Below are positions 1-12,400 of a stretch of DNA of 64,000 nt, piece by piece. How positions within the stretch are numbered: the stretch's first letter is position 1; the number at the start of each line of letters is the position of its first letter. This stretch comes from Aspidiotus rigidus (taxonomy: Eukaryota > Arthropoda > Insecta > Hemiptera > Diaspididae), in NCBI GenBank assembly GCA_035079385.1, contig JAVHKY010000075.1:1-64000 (forward strand), written 5' to 3'. The translations under genes were made by a program, and so were the position numbers. Below the pieces are notes generated by a model. It searched no databases. It was not told the origin of the DNA and saw only the letters and a program-made list of their open reading frames with translations.

Positions 1-690
1 TAAGAACTCAGCCAATTGTGAGTTCTTTCTCTTTTTACTTGGTAAGCAACTTTCACAAGAGCGCAAGTGATTAGAGGAGGACTGTCGCCATACCTAGATA
101 AAGTCAGAAGAGGAACAGTTTCAAGATGTTTCAGTGAGAAACTATAATATTATGAGATAGATAATTATTTAATTAATTTATCAGCAAAAGAAAAGAATAA
201 GACTGTCACCATGTTGATAGAGTCAAAGGAAGAGCACACTGAGTCTAAGTAGTATTCTACAAGAATTTTAAACGTCAAATATCATATTGAATTACAAGAA
301 TCAGAATTCCAACAATAAAAATAAAAGAGATTTCATTTTTTTTTTGTTTTTATCAATACAACCTTCTACAGCATTCCCGAAACAACTCCTCCTTCTACTT
401 TATCAACATAGCGATGGTTTTCTTCACATCTTTTGCGTATGATAATCCCTTAGTTTCAGGATTATTGTGAAAGAAATTCAAATATTAAACATCAAATGCT
501 ACTTATTTGATTAGAAAGATGACATATATCGATATGTTCTCCTTTATTTTTGTTGTTAGAATTCTTGTATTTGATGTTCAAAAAACTCTAAGGACACAAC
601 TTTGATGTTTGATTCACAATTGCTTCTTCTCCTACTTCATCAACATGGTGACGGTCCTATTCTTATCACTTGCGCATACAATCTTACTCA
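1..690. repeat. Degenerate inverted-repeat (foldback-like) sequence
   Basis: Segments around 205-330 and 540-665 are inverted copies of each other (gactgtcaccatgttgata against tatcaacatggtgacggtc-like sequence), and fragments recur near 60-115, 400-440 and 7170-7220. No coding sequence seen. The edges are unclear. Confidence 0.45.
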
Positions 691-695
691 TACTT

Positions 696-836
696 GTCGT
701 ACAAAGTTTAATTGACATAATTATTATAATGCAAAATAATAATCAGTGGAATGAGATTCATTTCAGCCTGCAATGAACAATGTTATGTGCCTCAATATCC
801 TGATTGTTGTTTTGCAGATACATCAACTTTGGTAAA
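696..836. mobile_element. MITE copy, diverged (ACAAAGTTGAATTGAC family)
   Basis: Ends resemble the clearer copies at 1277-1434 and 5933-6090: a left end like gtcgtacaaagtttaattga and a right end with gttttgcagatacatcaact. Diverged; boundaries approximate. Confidence 0.4.
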
Positions 837-1276
837 TGGAAATAGGTTCACAAAAAGTTTATTCAAATGGTGTTCTACACGAATTAGTCAAGAAAGGTAA
901 TTCAATTACATAAATATAAATGGAGTACCTATTTGAATATCTACTATAGTACTCTCTGTTAAAAATAGGTCTTTTTTTATTCATTATAGACGAATCTGAG
1001 AATCAAAGAGTTTTTGGCTTGAACACAACCGGCTATAGTCAGTGTAGTAACGGGCTATATGGCAACACTGTATGCTAGACTCCTACACCTGTTATCATTA
1101 CTTGCGCTCTGTTCTCTAATGAATTCTTTGTTAATAAAGACGTGTTTGAGTCACAACAGTCAGTCACCCAAGAGATCAAACTAGCTTATCAGTAAACCCT
1201 TGTAAGCAAGCATTTACTGATAAGATGATACGACCTCTTGTGGGAGACTATACTTTGTACTCTGGGGTTCCCCAGT

Positions 1277-1434
1277 TCTGCCATACAAAGTTGAATTGAC
1301 GTAGGTATCTGCAAAACCATAATGAGGAGGATAAGAATTTTGATTTGGCTTACTGAGGGCTCAAGGAACTCGAGGAAGCCTCATTTTACTGATCGTTGTT
1401 TTGCAGATAAGTCAATTTAACATTGTCTGGTAGA
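1277..1434. mobile_element. 158-bp MITE with TIR TCTGCCATACAAAGTTGAAT
   Basis: Left tctgccatacaaagttgaat tgacgtaggtatctgcaaaac is matched in inverted form by gttttgcagataagtcaatt taacattgtctggtaga on the right. A second copy at 5933-6090 has the same length. No coding capacity; no clear target duplication. Confidence 0.6.
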
Positions 1435-1538
1435 GTTCTCCCGGGTTCAACTTTCTGTGCACTCCAGATTCTGATTTGCCGATTTGCTGCAATTTTTCTT
1501 CTCATCTATACAAAATATCAATTTGAAGAAATGTTTAG

Positions 1539-1915
1539 TTATGGTGAATGTTGATAATTTCATCAAACTTACCAATTTCTCATCTACAATTTCTCTCCTT
1601 ATGGATCGATTAGCTTTAAATTTTCAAGGTCTCTTCAAATTATACTTCTTTCCAGCTTATTTCCCAATTTCTACTTGGTCAACCACATATAAGGTTGCAA
1701 TGAGCGTGAACTGTGCCAAAAACGTGGTTTATTGTTAGTTACTATCCTCTCAACGACCTTACACCTCGTCGACCAAGTTGAAACTTGGAAATATGGTGGA
1801 CATAAGTATTTTCAAGAGACCTTGAAAATTTGAAGGCAGTCGATCCATAAGGAGAGAAATTATGAAAGACAAATTGATTAGTAAATATTTGGTGAAATTA
1901 TCAACATTCACTGTA
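1539..1915. mobile_element. Foldback element with arms of about 140 bp
   Basis: The arm 1539-1690 (tggtgaatgttgataatttc, ctccttatggatcgattagc, ttttcaaggtctcttcaaat) recurs inverted at 1770-1915 at an estimated 80-85% identity, around an 80-bp centre. An open frame across it is a by-product and is not called. Confidence 0.65.
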
Positions 1916-2167
1916 ACATATAATATATACCTTCTTCTCTAACAAAAGACAGAACAGTGCTGAATGTAATATATTCCAAGTAGTAATATTTAAAATACTT
2001 TTAAGGAGAAAAACGTACTTAAATAGTAGGTAAATAGAAAATATAGTGTTTTGTTTTTTTATTAGAAATATTCGTTACAGGTATTTCTAATCAAGGAAGT
2101 ATTTATATTTTTAGCAAACTTCTGGAACCAGAACGTCGAGAAATTTTATGAATTTGAAAAGAGAAGG

Positions 2168-2276
2168 TATATGCAGATAATGAATACAAGGAAAAGAGGT
2201 TATGGGTATATTTGATATAGCCACTTTTCCTCGTATTCATTATTTGCATATACGTCAATTTAACTTTGTATGGCAG
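2168..2276. mobile_element. Partial MITE, half copy with internal hairpin
   Basis: The right end (tacgtcaatttaactttgta tggcaga) matches the TIR of 1277-1434. An inner hairpin pairs atatgcagataatgaatac with gtattcattatttgcatat. The left TIR is missing. Confidence 0.5.
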
Positions 2277-2295
2277 AGTTACTCAATACTGAAAA

Positions 2296-2422
2296 TGTGA
2301 CCTGCGATGCTCATTGCCCATTGGCGCAGGAACACCATTTCTCTCTGATGGGACGTCTAATCAGAGAGAAATGGTGTTCCTGTCAGTGGGCAATGAGCAT
2401 CCTTTTCTTATCTCAGGTCACA
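2296..2422. repeat. Strong 127-bp hairpin
   Basis: gatgctcattgcccattggc through tttctctctgat (2306-2349) is paired by atcagagagaaatggtgttc through gggcaatgagcatc (2360-2401) with one short mismatch. An outer tgtgacctg/caggtcaca pair extends the stem. The loop is about 10 bases. Confidence 0.7.
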
Positions 2423-5412
2423 AATATAATTTTTTCGTGGAGAAATACTGATAATCAGTCTCGAAGAACAAAACAGCCGAAGTAGCTAAGTATCAACATT
2501 CAATCTTAGTTATGTTCTACGTCACCTTGAGCGCGCTCTAATTTTCACTTGTTTCTCGTACGCGAACGCTCACCTTTCAAGTTCAGATTTTTCTCGAAAT
2601 TTCTTATCCTACATATAATAGAATACGATCTGTACATCATACCTTTATAAGTACAATGCACAGACTGTACATAGGTATTCCTACAACAACGTATGACTAA
2701 AGATAGGACAACGACAACCTTTACTGCATATTCAAGAAATGTCGCAGCGGACAAATTCACAAACGAAGATAATGTTAGAGATAGCGATCGTTAGCTTTGA
2801 AAGACTAGCCTAGGAATATTTTGATGTTTAAAATGTCACCGACCTCGTAAACCACAGCAACAATGTATTGAAGCTTGACAAAAAAATAAATAACGAACAG
2901 CTAAGTATAATGAATGACGCGTTACAGTTTCTTTCCAAAATCAAATTCAAAATAATTAGGTATAGGAAACGTCATTACGAAGACTAAAATTAGGATAATT
3001 TCTTCACGGTAATATCAAGTTCAACAATTCACTCATTCTAAATAATTACCGTCATCGATTGACTGATTGAGCAATTTCAAGGAACGACGTTACATTTGTA
3101 GGTTTTACTTCGTTATTTTATTATTCAGTTTACGACAATAGTTTGAAAACAATTACGAGTAAATAACGACACAACGATTCTCATAATTGATTTTGGTAGC
3201 TCGATGCTGACTGAAGTTGAATTTGACACATTCAGATAGGGATCAGTATAAACTGGTGACGATTGAAGACACCATAGACGATTTTGAAGTAGATGAAAAA
3301 CCAGAGGATACAGTCCCGCAAAAGTTATCAAGGACCTAGAGATATGCGTGTGTTGGATATGTGAAGTGGTGCAAACTTCAGCTAAAATGAAGTGGCTCCG
3401 GATTCGTTCGGTAAGCAATTACAACCACTTCACCGTTTACACATCAACTTATGAGTGATTAACGTGATGAAAATTATGTCTCTAAATCCTATACGTAAGA
3501 CAACAGAAAATAATCCCGAAAGCAAATTATCTAGTTTGAAAAATTGCTTGGCCGGATTCAAATCGTGAAAGATAATACGTACTTCACAGAATTTAGTTAC
3601 AAATAAATTCCGAGTAAAGATGTCAGCAGAAGTTTTATTCGGGGGTAACAACCCCACCGACTTCCTCCCTTCAAATCTAGCTCCTAAAAAGAGTTCGAAG
3701 TCTTCTCTAATTCTTCTACGACCTAATCCTCAGGAATTCATCCAACTCTCCCTCCGGACGGGAGCAACACTATTTCGCAATTAAACATTCTCTCTCCGTT
3801 ATTCATCGCATTTTTCCGAAAATATATACAGAAATCGAGATGGCAAAGAAACGTGTACTTCTGATGTGAAATGTTGATTCCATACTTATAAGATCTCGCG
3901 GAACGGACCGCGTGAATGTACAATAAATGCGTCCACTAAACCGTGGAAAATTGTTAGAATACAAAGTACTACTACTTTTGTTTTCTTCGCGGACTGCGCA
4001 ATGAAATCGTGAAAGTCTACGTTTTTCAAGTGAAAGTTATGGCATTGCTATGAGGTGCCAAGATCTGATACAATATTTATGAGGAATATTACGCAATAAA
4101 AGATCCAACGAAATAAAATTCAGCGATATTCATCAATTTTGAAAACGATACAGCGGCTTCCAGCATAAGATTTGAAATCTCAAATGTTTACCATCATTGT
4201 CTCGATAGCACTTTCTGAATAATGAAACGATCATCAAACTTGGATCCGATATCGACGACTAATTCCAATTGCTTTAAAATTCTGTAATCCGAACAAAGAT
4301 CTAATTTCAATCGCTTACCACATATTTCCGTTTGTACTCCCACATTTTTGACTTGCATTATCGCTTTTGACCGTTTCTAAATTTGAGTTAGGTATAACTT
4401 TCAATCACAGCGACAACTATGTAGGTAACACACCTATCACTTTTCAAACACGCGGGAAAGGAACAAATCACGAGAAGCACGTTCCACGAATATGAAATAG
4501 GTATATAAAAATCATATTTCGATTGACATAAGAACAGTATACCTACTAAAATTCTTAAATTCGAGAGAATGTTCACGACGGACAAAACGCAGAACGCGAC
4601 GAACATCATAACGAAACATCGTATCGAGAACCTGCGAACGCCTACCTATCGCCAATTATGCTCGATGCTCTGTATTGTGGTGGCGGTAGAGCATTCTGCA
4701 GGTAGGAAAACCTGACCTAAAAATCAATTATGACGTTCTATATCTCCGCGGTGGAACTAATATCATCGTGAATTTATTGTAGGCGCCGAATGCGAATTAA
4801 CAATGCACACTTTTCGCACTACAGCAGTCCACACAACTACAGCTACCGGTATAACTGTTCTGAGGTTGTGCGAACAAACAGTAGTTACGGGCCGAATTAC
4901 GTTATGGATTACCCACCGGATTAGGTACAAAATTACAGGGTAGGGTCGACTTCAACGGTAAACACATCAACGATATGACACGCAAATTATGACCTAAGAA
5001 AAATCAAGTGCGGAAGATGGGTAACAGGTATAAACACCTTGCAAACACGTTCTTAATTTTGCATAGAATTCGAAAGATGATGCTGATGAAAATTATGCAG
5101 ACAAACCGCGGACTGTCTCCCATTGCTAATCATTGCGGAGAACGCTTATGTTCTAGCACACATAAACAGGTAGGTAACGGACGTCTTTTGTCTATAGAGC
5201 GGTTCATACAGTCCGTGAGAAAACTTTTTTCACCGACTTCCTCGACCTGTCGATCAGTTTCATACCTAAGATTGATTGTAAATTCCTCAATTTTTTCTAT
5301 TTGTTGGTAGAGTGGTTACAATCTGACAAGCTTTAAATGGCTTTTCCATTGTTTTCCCATCTAGAGGTACATAAGCTTATCTCTTTTCTCACTATGATTT
5401 TCCATTACAAAC
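2423..5412. other. No gene recognised
   Basis: A+T-rich non-repetitive sequence with only short open frames that have no protein-like composition. Presumed intron or 3' part of the minus-strand gene. A 33-base minus-strand micro-exon near 4315-4347 (donor gtaagcga) was considered; its acceptor is poor. Confidence 0.4.
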
Positions 5413-5580
5413 GTGTTCGTGAAGTTTACTGGATCCCAAACTACTAACATAGGTTCGTTCATAAACGTTCATATTAAGTACATTACCTATATCTGTGTCA
5501 AAAATGTCTTTATCATATCAACTTCCTTCACGTTTTTACTAGTTTCATATCCGAAATCTGAATTACTAACGCTCAAAAAG

Positions 5581-5856
5581 ATGGATTTAAATAATATTAT
5601 AAACACCCACAGAGCGATTCTCTTCGTCCATGGTAAAGTTAAGAACGAACTAGATTTCGATATACATATATTGTGTTCGATGACGCTTTCGAGAAATAAG
5701 CTAAGCGAACTTTTTTTACATGGATCCGCCATAAGGATTAAATATGATTTCGATCATTTTATTAATATTCCAGAAGAAGAATATCAGCAAGAATACAGAG
5801 ATAATTTTTGGGAATTTCCAGATTACGAGCCCCAACTTTTGAATATTGATAAATGA
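5581..5856 (+). CDS. Small hypothetical ORF with polyadenylation signal
   Basis: 91 codons from the ATG in aagatgga (A at -3, a fair start context); the frame stays open upstream to 5413. It encodes an unrecognised protein with a hydrophobic start (MDLNNIINTHRAILFVHGKV) and an acidic aromatic tail (EEEYQQEYRDNFWEFPDYEP). An AATAAA lies 36 bases past the stop (5892-5897). A possible splice acceptor (tttttactag) ends at 5544, so this may be a last exon. It lies opposite the presumed 3' part of the klar-like gene. It could be chance or a relic; no function assigned. Confidence 0.3.
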   Translation: MDLNNIINTHRAILFVHGKVKNELDFDIHILCSMTLSRNKLSELFLHGSAIRIKYDFDHFINIPEEEYQQEYRDNFWEFPDYEPQLLNIDK

Positions 5857-5891
5857 TCGAATTGTTGTTCCCTGTGTACTTTTATGAGATC

Positions 5892-5897
5892 AATAAA
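5892..5897 (+). promoter_or_regulatory. Candidate polyadenylation signal AATAAA
   Basis: Canonical AATAAA 36 bases after the stop of the small ORF 5581-5856. The hexamer is common in A+T-rich DNA, so the call rests only on its position. Confidence 0.3.
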
Positions 5898-5932
5898 TAG
5901 TCAAAGGATCAAAATAGAAATACGAGCGCTCT

Positions 5933-6090
5933 TCTGCCATACAAAGTTGAATTGACCTAAGTACCTATATCCAAATCAGCGATCAGGAATAAATAATAAT
6001 TCCTCAATCATACGAAAAGATGAAGTTTGCCTCATCGTTGATTTGGATAGGTATTATACGTCAATTCAACTTTTTAGTTTGTATAACAGA
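5933..6090. mobile_element. 158-bp MITE, second full copy
   Basis: Left tctgccatacaaagttgaat, right tcaattcaactttttagttt gtataacaga; an inner inverted pair tatccaaatcagcgat/atcgttgatttggata. Same family and length as 1277-1434. Confidence 0.6.
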
Positions 6091-6210
6091 CTAAATTGCC
6101 CACGATACTTCACTCTTATCAATCGAATAACGACAAGAGAATGCGGCCTGTAGACCGTTTATAGAGAGAATTAGAAGAAATCGACTCATTCAAAATCAGA
6201 GGGGAAAGTT

Positions 6211-6421
6211 CAAGGTGTTTGAAAAGAGGTGTGCTCAGTTCAATTGTAAACAAAACGCAACCCGCATGCACATTTAAAAATACATGGGACGCGGAACCGA
6301 GTGACGTCACCCGGTTCCGTTTTTACATTGTTTTAAATGGAGATCAGCATATGCTGGAGATCAGCTGATGTAGCGCCTTGTTGTTTACATTGAGCTGAGC
6401 ACACCTCTTTTCAAACACCTT
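6211..6421. mobile_element. 211-bp MITE with CRE-containing central palindrome
   Basis: Perfect 28-bp terminal inverted repeats start caaggtgtttgaaaagaggt and end accttg; the homology runs about 42 bp. The interior has a separate palindrome around 6290-6320, ggaaccgagtgacgtcaccc then ggttcc, centred on TGACGTCA. No coding sequence. Confidence 0.7.
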
Positions 6422-6599
6422 GGGGAAAGTTTACCATGTGAACTATTTTGCATAATAAAACGATCTATAGGGGCGCTGTTGTCGATGTCGAGAAGGTGAT
6501 CATGGCGTTTTTCACCATAAGACAGAACGTTAATAAAATTGACTGTACCTTCTCAAAATATTATTTCGTCTGAAAAATATATGGAACAAAAATTGCAGT

Positions 6600-9383
6600 C
6601 CTCTTAATTTCTTGTCGAGTGAATATAATTTCAAATACCTCGGATGAATTTTTCAAGATTCGGACCGGGCATATTGTAGGATCGCTAGCGCTACCGTCGC
6701 CTGTGTAAAATACCTAGAAAGTACTGATAAGCGAACGGTGATTGTGACTTGAAACCAAAGGTAATTTTTAAGTTTTTCTTAAATTTCTCCAAAAATAATG
6801 AATTTAGGCGTGTATTCGTAAGGAACGAAATTGAAGAGTGGAAAATTTTCTTTCAGATGATTATATTTTTGAGAGATTTAGAAAAATTCAAAAATTTTGC
6901 GCGATGCTAGCGCTGCCCGGTCCGAATCATCACCTTTTTGCCAAGCTTCCGCAAATGACCGTCACAGAAAATGTAGAGAGCGCTTTCTTCTATTTTATTT
7001 GCGATACACGTACTTCAAGCAAGGTTTGACTCAAGAGCAAAGATGGGTATTAGAGTTGGCTGAGCCGTCCAAATATCGCGAGTTTTCTGCCCTCGTTTGG
7101 AAAAAATTCATAAAGAGTGTTTCTCTCTTTCATAAGACACCATAAATAATGAGAAGCTGTAGGTATAAGAGAGGTATGCGCAAGTGTTGAGAATAGGGCC
7201 GTCACTATGTTAATAAAGTCGAAGAAAGTCGTACAGTTTTAGGAGTTCTTTGAGAGAATTTCAAACATTGAATTTTGATTGATGAGGAAGAAGTAAGTTT
7301 TGTTATTACAATTTGTGTTTTCCAAATTTGCTGCTTCAAATTCTCGTACGATACTAGTACTACCAGTACCACCATATATACTACCCATATCGCTCCTCCC
7401 TCGACATTATCGACGAGTAACACTTTCGATTTTCAGAAATCGTTGATAGACGTTTTGGTAATCATAGGGGGAATTAGAAAATGCAGGTGTTCGTACAAGA
7501 CGACAACGTACATCGTTTCTCATGGGTGCAACCACTTGATGGGTAATAACGCGTTTACTTTTTAATGCGAACCAGAATAGATTTTAGGATAAAAATATGC
7601 TCGAACATGTAAGAAGAGAAAAAAAAAACAAGAAAAATTCTGATGATATGATTTCAGTAATTATAACTAATTCTCATAACATCATGGGACGGTAATATTT
7701 TCAAAAAAAATTTTTAACGAGTAATAACATCAAGATCGAAATTTTCAAGACCCTCAGAACAAAATTCGATGAGTTCTGAAGATCCATTTCGAATAATTAG
7801 GTATCGATGTTCTTTATAAGACCTTCTATATTCATCACGTTTTCTATGCGCTTTTCGTTCAACGAATAACGAAAAAATGGATAAGAACAAAATAAAAATA
7901 TCAAGTCAGAGGACCAAACTTCTATTTCCAACATTCATTGAGAAACAATTCAGTGAAGTACCTGACGATAAATGAACAATTTTTTTAGAACCGCTGCGCT
8001 ATGAAGATTCGTAATCGTCAATTCATCTCATTTTCATCTTAGAATTAGCTTCAATGAACCGAAATTAATAGGATATGAACCAGAAGTGAGTTTATGAGAT
8101 ATTTTACCTTCTTTAGGAAGAGTAATGTATTTTCCGGGCTAGAAAGATTTATAGGAACAATGAATACCAAAAATGAAACGATGAAAAAAGAAGAAGAGGA
8201 ATATGAAAATAGCCTGACCGGAAAGTCATACGAACATTGGTTCGTCAGGATTCACGATTATCAGGAATCAAATGATGGTATTTGACGCGAAGTACGACTT
8301 CAGAGAGTCTCTTCAAAGTTTGGCTCTAATTTTATCTACTTCGTCAACAGTCTTTTCTCAAATAGAAAACGTGAAAACTATTCAAATTTATCTTTATTTC
8401 AGGAACAAGCGCCAATTTCGTAAATTTTTGATAAAAAATTCTCCGACCAAGAAAAAAAAACAGAAAAAAAACGCACAATTTAGATTCTAAAAATTTTCAG
8501 CAGTTCCAAATCGTCTAACGAGGAAAGCACTGGCACGTGAACATTTGATAATATCAGGCAGTTCGCCACGTATGTAAGAGAATATCAAAAAATTTATACT
8601 CGCTGCCAATTTCGTGACGTCTCACTTTTAAATCTTTCAACCATCTTCTCATTTTCCCCAGAGTAGACTCGCGTTTTCCACTTTCATTTTTGCTTTTGTA
8701 TCACTGAACTTGCAATTACCAAATAGCATCGTCTAATTGTGAGGTTCTCGAATCCCTTTCGCTTTATCAAAACGTGGTGCAAAAAAAAAAAATTTGGGTC
8801 ATTTTCTTTCGCTTTCATTCCCTTCGTACGAGTCGGTTGATTTTGCACTATTCTCCGTGAAGAAATAAAAACAGAATTTAACTCTGCCAAACAACTAGAA
8901 CATCGATATTTATTTACCAAACAACGCCAATGCAGACCTGACACGGCATATGTTTTTACGTGATTCAAATTTATGCCGATCCGCATTTCTTCGTATTTCT
9001 AATGAAATAACGGCGTACAACAGATCTCATTGCCAAGTACTAACAACTGCTCTAAATCAATGTAACGCACATTAAGGTAAGGCAAGACACAAAGAGCGCG
9101 TTTTTTTTTTTTTTTTTTTTTTTTTGCGTTCAGTAAACTTTAAACCACGTGAGAGTAAATGTTTCGTCAATCTACACCACGACTTTCTCAGATGTCAATG
9201 CAATAAAAAAATTTAACACTAATAGCGTACTCCCATTTCAACCATCTATAATGGCGGATTAGGTATTACTCGCATTTCAAGATTAAAAATGCAGATACGA
9301 GTGATGAATGTTAAGTTGATCAACATTGCATTGTGAGTGCGAATTTGAAAATAAGGGTGCAAAAATTAAAATTATGTACTCAC
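6600..9383. other. No gene recognised; presumed intron
   Basis: A+T-rich sequence. An imperfect inverted pair attcggaccgggc (6658) / gcccggtccgaat (6916) suggests an old element of about 270 bp; the first-690-bp repeat recurs near 7165-7460. A run of 27 T lies near 9099-9125. No convincing exon on either strand. Confidence 0.4.
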
Positions 9384-9495
9384 TCTTAATTTCTGAAGTT
9401 TGTTGCTGCGTGAATAGAGGCCCATCTACTTCGATACGTTCTAGCAATACGCGAAGACAACGAACATTTTCGCGGCAAGTATTTCGTAAATCGGC
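9384..9495 (-). CDS. klar: klar-like exon, last visible, ends in mid-codon
   Basis: 112 bases: 37 codons plus one base. Acceptor ttatttttgtttgcag, donor gtgagtac. It encodes ADLRNTCRENVRCLRVLLER and then IEVDGPLFTQQQTSEIK, helical. Because it ends one base into a codon, the next exon must begin with the other two and must lie below 9384. I scanned 1-9383 on this strand and found no convincing continuation, so the 3' end, with any KASH domain, is probably outside the window. Confidence 0.82.
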
Positions 9496-12400
9496 CTGCA
9501 AACAAAAATAATAATATTTATAACACGAGTAAGAAACAAAAAACAAACAATTTAATTATGAAACATATATATGAAGTTATCTTTTTGTAGTAAGTGTGGT
9601 GGCGCACTTGATGAGCAGAACGTACGCGAGATTTTCTAAAAGCAGTAATGATCTCAAAATAAATGAGAACCAGACCAACATTGCTTAATAGAGAGAGAAA
9701 TATGGAAAATAGAAATAATTAACAAAGGTTGAGAGAAAAAGAATTTCCGAATTGTAGGTTTATTTTAGTTTGTTGATTCCGTGGGTATCGTTTAAAAACC
9801 TAACTGAAATTTAAAAAATTATGCAGGAAGTTCAGAGAAATGTGAAAAATAGAAATGATTAACAAAGGTTGAGAAAAGAAGAATTTTAGAATTGAAGATT
9901 TACCTTAGTTTGTAAGTTCCCTAATACCGTTTAAAAACCTAACCAAAATTTAAAAAATTATGCAGGAAATTCAAAGACGAAGAATTGCTTTAAAAGAATA
10001 TACAAATTTTCCCGTTATCAGCGATAATATCAACAAAATATTCCTTTACGAAATTATTGAAAGAAAATTGATTTCCGAATAAAAAAAAATACCCAAATTT
10101 TTTTGAAGGAGCAAATCACATCAAAATCTGCTCCTTTCAATCGGTCTACAATAATTTTTCCAAATTTCAAAGCATTCGAATATTAGGTACATTTTTTCTC
10201 CAAAAGAATACCGACGAGCACGTGTTTGTATCTAGAGGAGAACCGCTATTTTCTTTTAAAACAAGACGTTCTTCCGAAAATTTTTGGAATGTTATTCTCC
10301 GAAAATTTTTCTGCTCCGAATCAATATCCCGGACTCATCGATGACTAATCTAATTTCCTTATTCTCAATTTCGTAACCTAAATTGAAGCCTTCTTTTCAA
10401 AAAGGGCGTATCTCTTATGGGACGTTTGGGCGAGTTACGCCTTTCTTGAAAAGAAGGGCTCAATTCTCCGATTAAATTTACATAAAAATACAATAATGCA
10501 AAATCTCAGTTCGTATAAATAAATTTTAAGCAGATAAAATGGAAAAATTTTAAACAATGAAGATAACGAAACAGCGGAATATTCCCCAAAAAGTAAAAAA
10601 GGAATCTACGACAAAACAGATACTCACAAAATCGGATTCGGACAGACAGAAACACGAAATCGGCTTCGCCGTTTGCTTGGCGAACAGCTGCTGCGAGCAA
10701 CACAACTGAGCGTGACTTCGTTGCAGCAATTTTCGCACATCCTCCAAGTCTGAATCGCTATCCGGAGGAGAACTTTCTTCACCAGTCTGCAAAAATCACA
10801 AAATCATTACGCATTACTCAGACTGATCAAACGACCAAAAAGCCCGTTCTAAAGAAACTAAAATACTCACGGTGAAGTTATAACGCCCGAAGATCCGTTG
10901 AGATCGTCTCGTAAAACTGGAAGCGCAATCCGAATGACTATCAATGTATTTACGATAATCGTCGCCAAACTCGGTCAACTTCTTTACCTGGTCAACATCC
11001 ACGGGTTCTTCGCTGTATGCTTCGCTTACGTATCTTTCCTGCGAAACAATAAGATAGGATGTAAACAAAGCCTCTTCAAACATTTTCTCACATACTCGTA
11101 CTTAAAGAGACAACAAAAAAACCAACCTGAAAATCATCCCAAGCGTTCTCTGAGAATGAACTCAACTGCTCCTCCGTAGAAGTTATACTCAAAGGTGCAT
11201 TGTTGCACGTTCTACGCGTCACAGCGCCATGCTGCGGACCCAATCTGAAGGCCGGTAACGTAAGTAACTTCTTTCGTACCAGACACTTCTTACTGTTGCG
11301 CGATGACTCTTCCTCGGTCTCTGTACCGCTAGTCGAGACAGCGCCACCACAATTAGCTGGATCACTCGCAATGGCACGCTCGACCGAAGAAAGACGTTGT
11401 CGCATCATCACTGGCTCAGAGAGAGAATCTGATTTGAGTCCATTCAGCGCGGGCAGACGTTGCGGTGAACGATAAAAATGACGCGCGTTCGTCTCGAGAT
11501 AAGAGAGCGCCGACAAACTGTCAGCAGAATTGGAATGTCCTTTTCGACCCTGTGTCACGAAAAATAAATAATGAACTTTTGCCTTATACAGAGCTCTGCG
11601 ATCTCTAGCATAATTTGCTTGACTTACCAAAATACTACGTCTCCGATGTTTCACCTTTCGTCGACGTAACGAATTCACATTAGAATTGCTACCTTCTAAA
11701 GTTTGCGTACTACATTCTTCGATAGTAGAGGAGGATAGAGCACTCTGCGCGTCCTTCAACGGCATCAACATCTTATGCAGAGCTGATTCGGAAACCCATT
11801 GCGTGGATGAAAATTTGGAGTTAGATAAATGCATCAGTTCGGACGTGCTGAATGGTCGACATTTTCGAGAACCCGATTTATTACGAAATACAACCTAAAA
11901 GACGAACAAGAGTTTGACTTCCATATTTTGGACTCGAAGATCACATATTCACGACAAAACCTACTTTTGGCGCCTCCACAATTGACACGAACTCGTTGAC
12001 AGGGGAATCGTCAATACCATTATCCTGAGAGGACCCGATCATCGTGAGTGTTTGATCGCAAGACGAATTTCGGTCACAACGATCGTCGTCTTCGGTCGTA
12101 TACTCGCTGCTCGCGTCGCAACTGTCACCCACTGAAACGGTCTATACAAATCGTACAAAGTTTATTCATCTCTGGTTTACATAAGTGAATTTCGTCGATT
12201 TTGCGCGTTCTACTTACCGTATTGTAATCGCCAGTTTGTTGACATTTACGCAGCCACTCGCGAACTTGCTCGTTGTGACGAATTTTCGCACTTGTCGACG
12301 AGCATTTCTTGCGCGTCGCACGTTTCGGCGTCGTCTGTACTAGTTCATCCGCCCTGTCAACCAATCGTTTGATAGAAGCTGGCTCCGGTTTTTCCGAGTC

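Noticed and set aside
1484..1738. 84-codon plus-strand frame
   Set aside because: Lies inside the arm and centre of a foldback; low-complexity composition.
4315..4347. 33-base micro-exon with phase able to follow the exon at 9384
   Set aside because: The acceptor (gataatgcaag) lacks a pyrimidine tract, and such short matches are expected by chance over 9 kb.
12125..12140. ggtctata near an exon edge as a TA-MITE end
   Set aside because: Only a short match to the GACCGATTCC TIR, with no partner; it is the splice acceptor region of the 11965-12141 exon.
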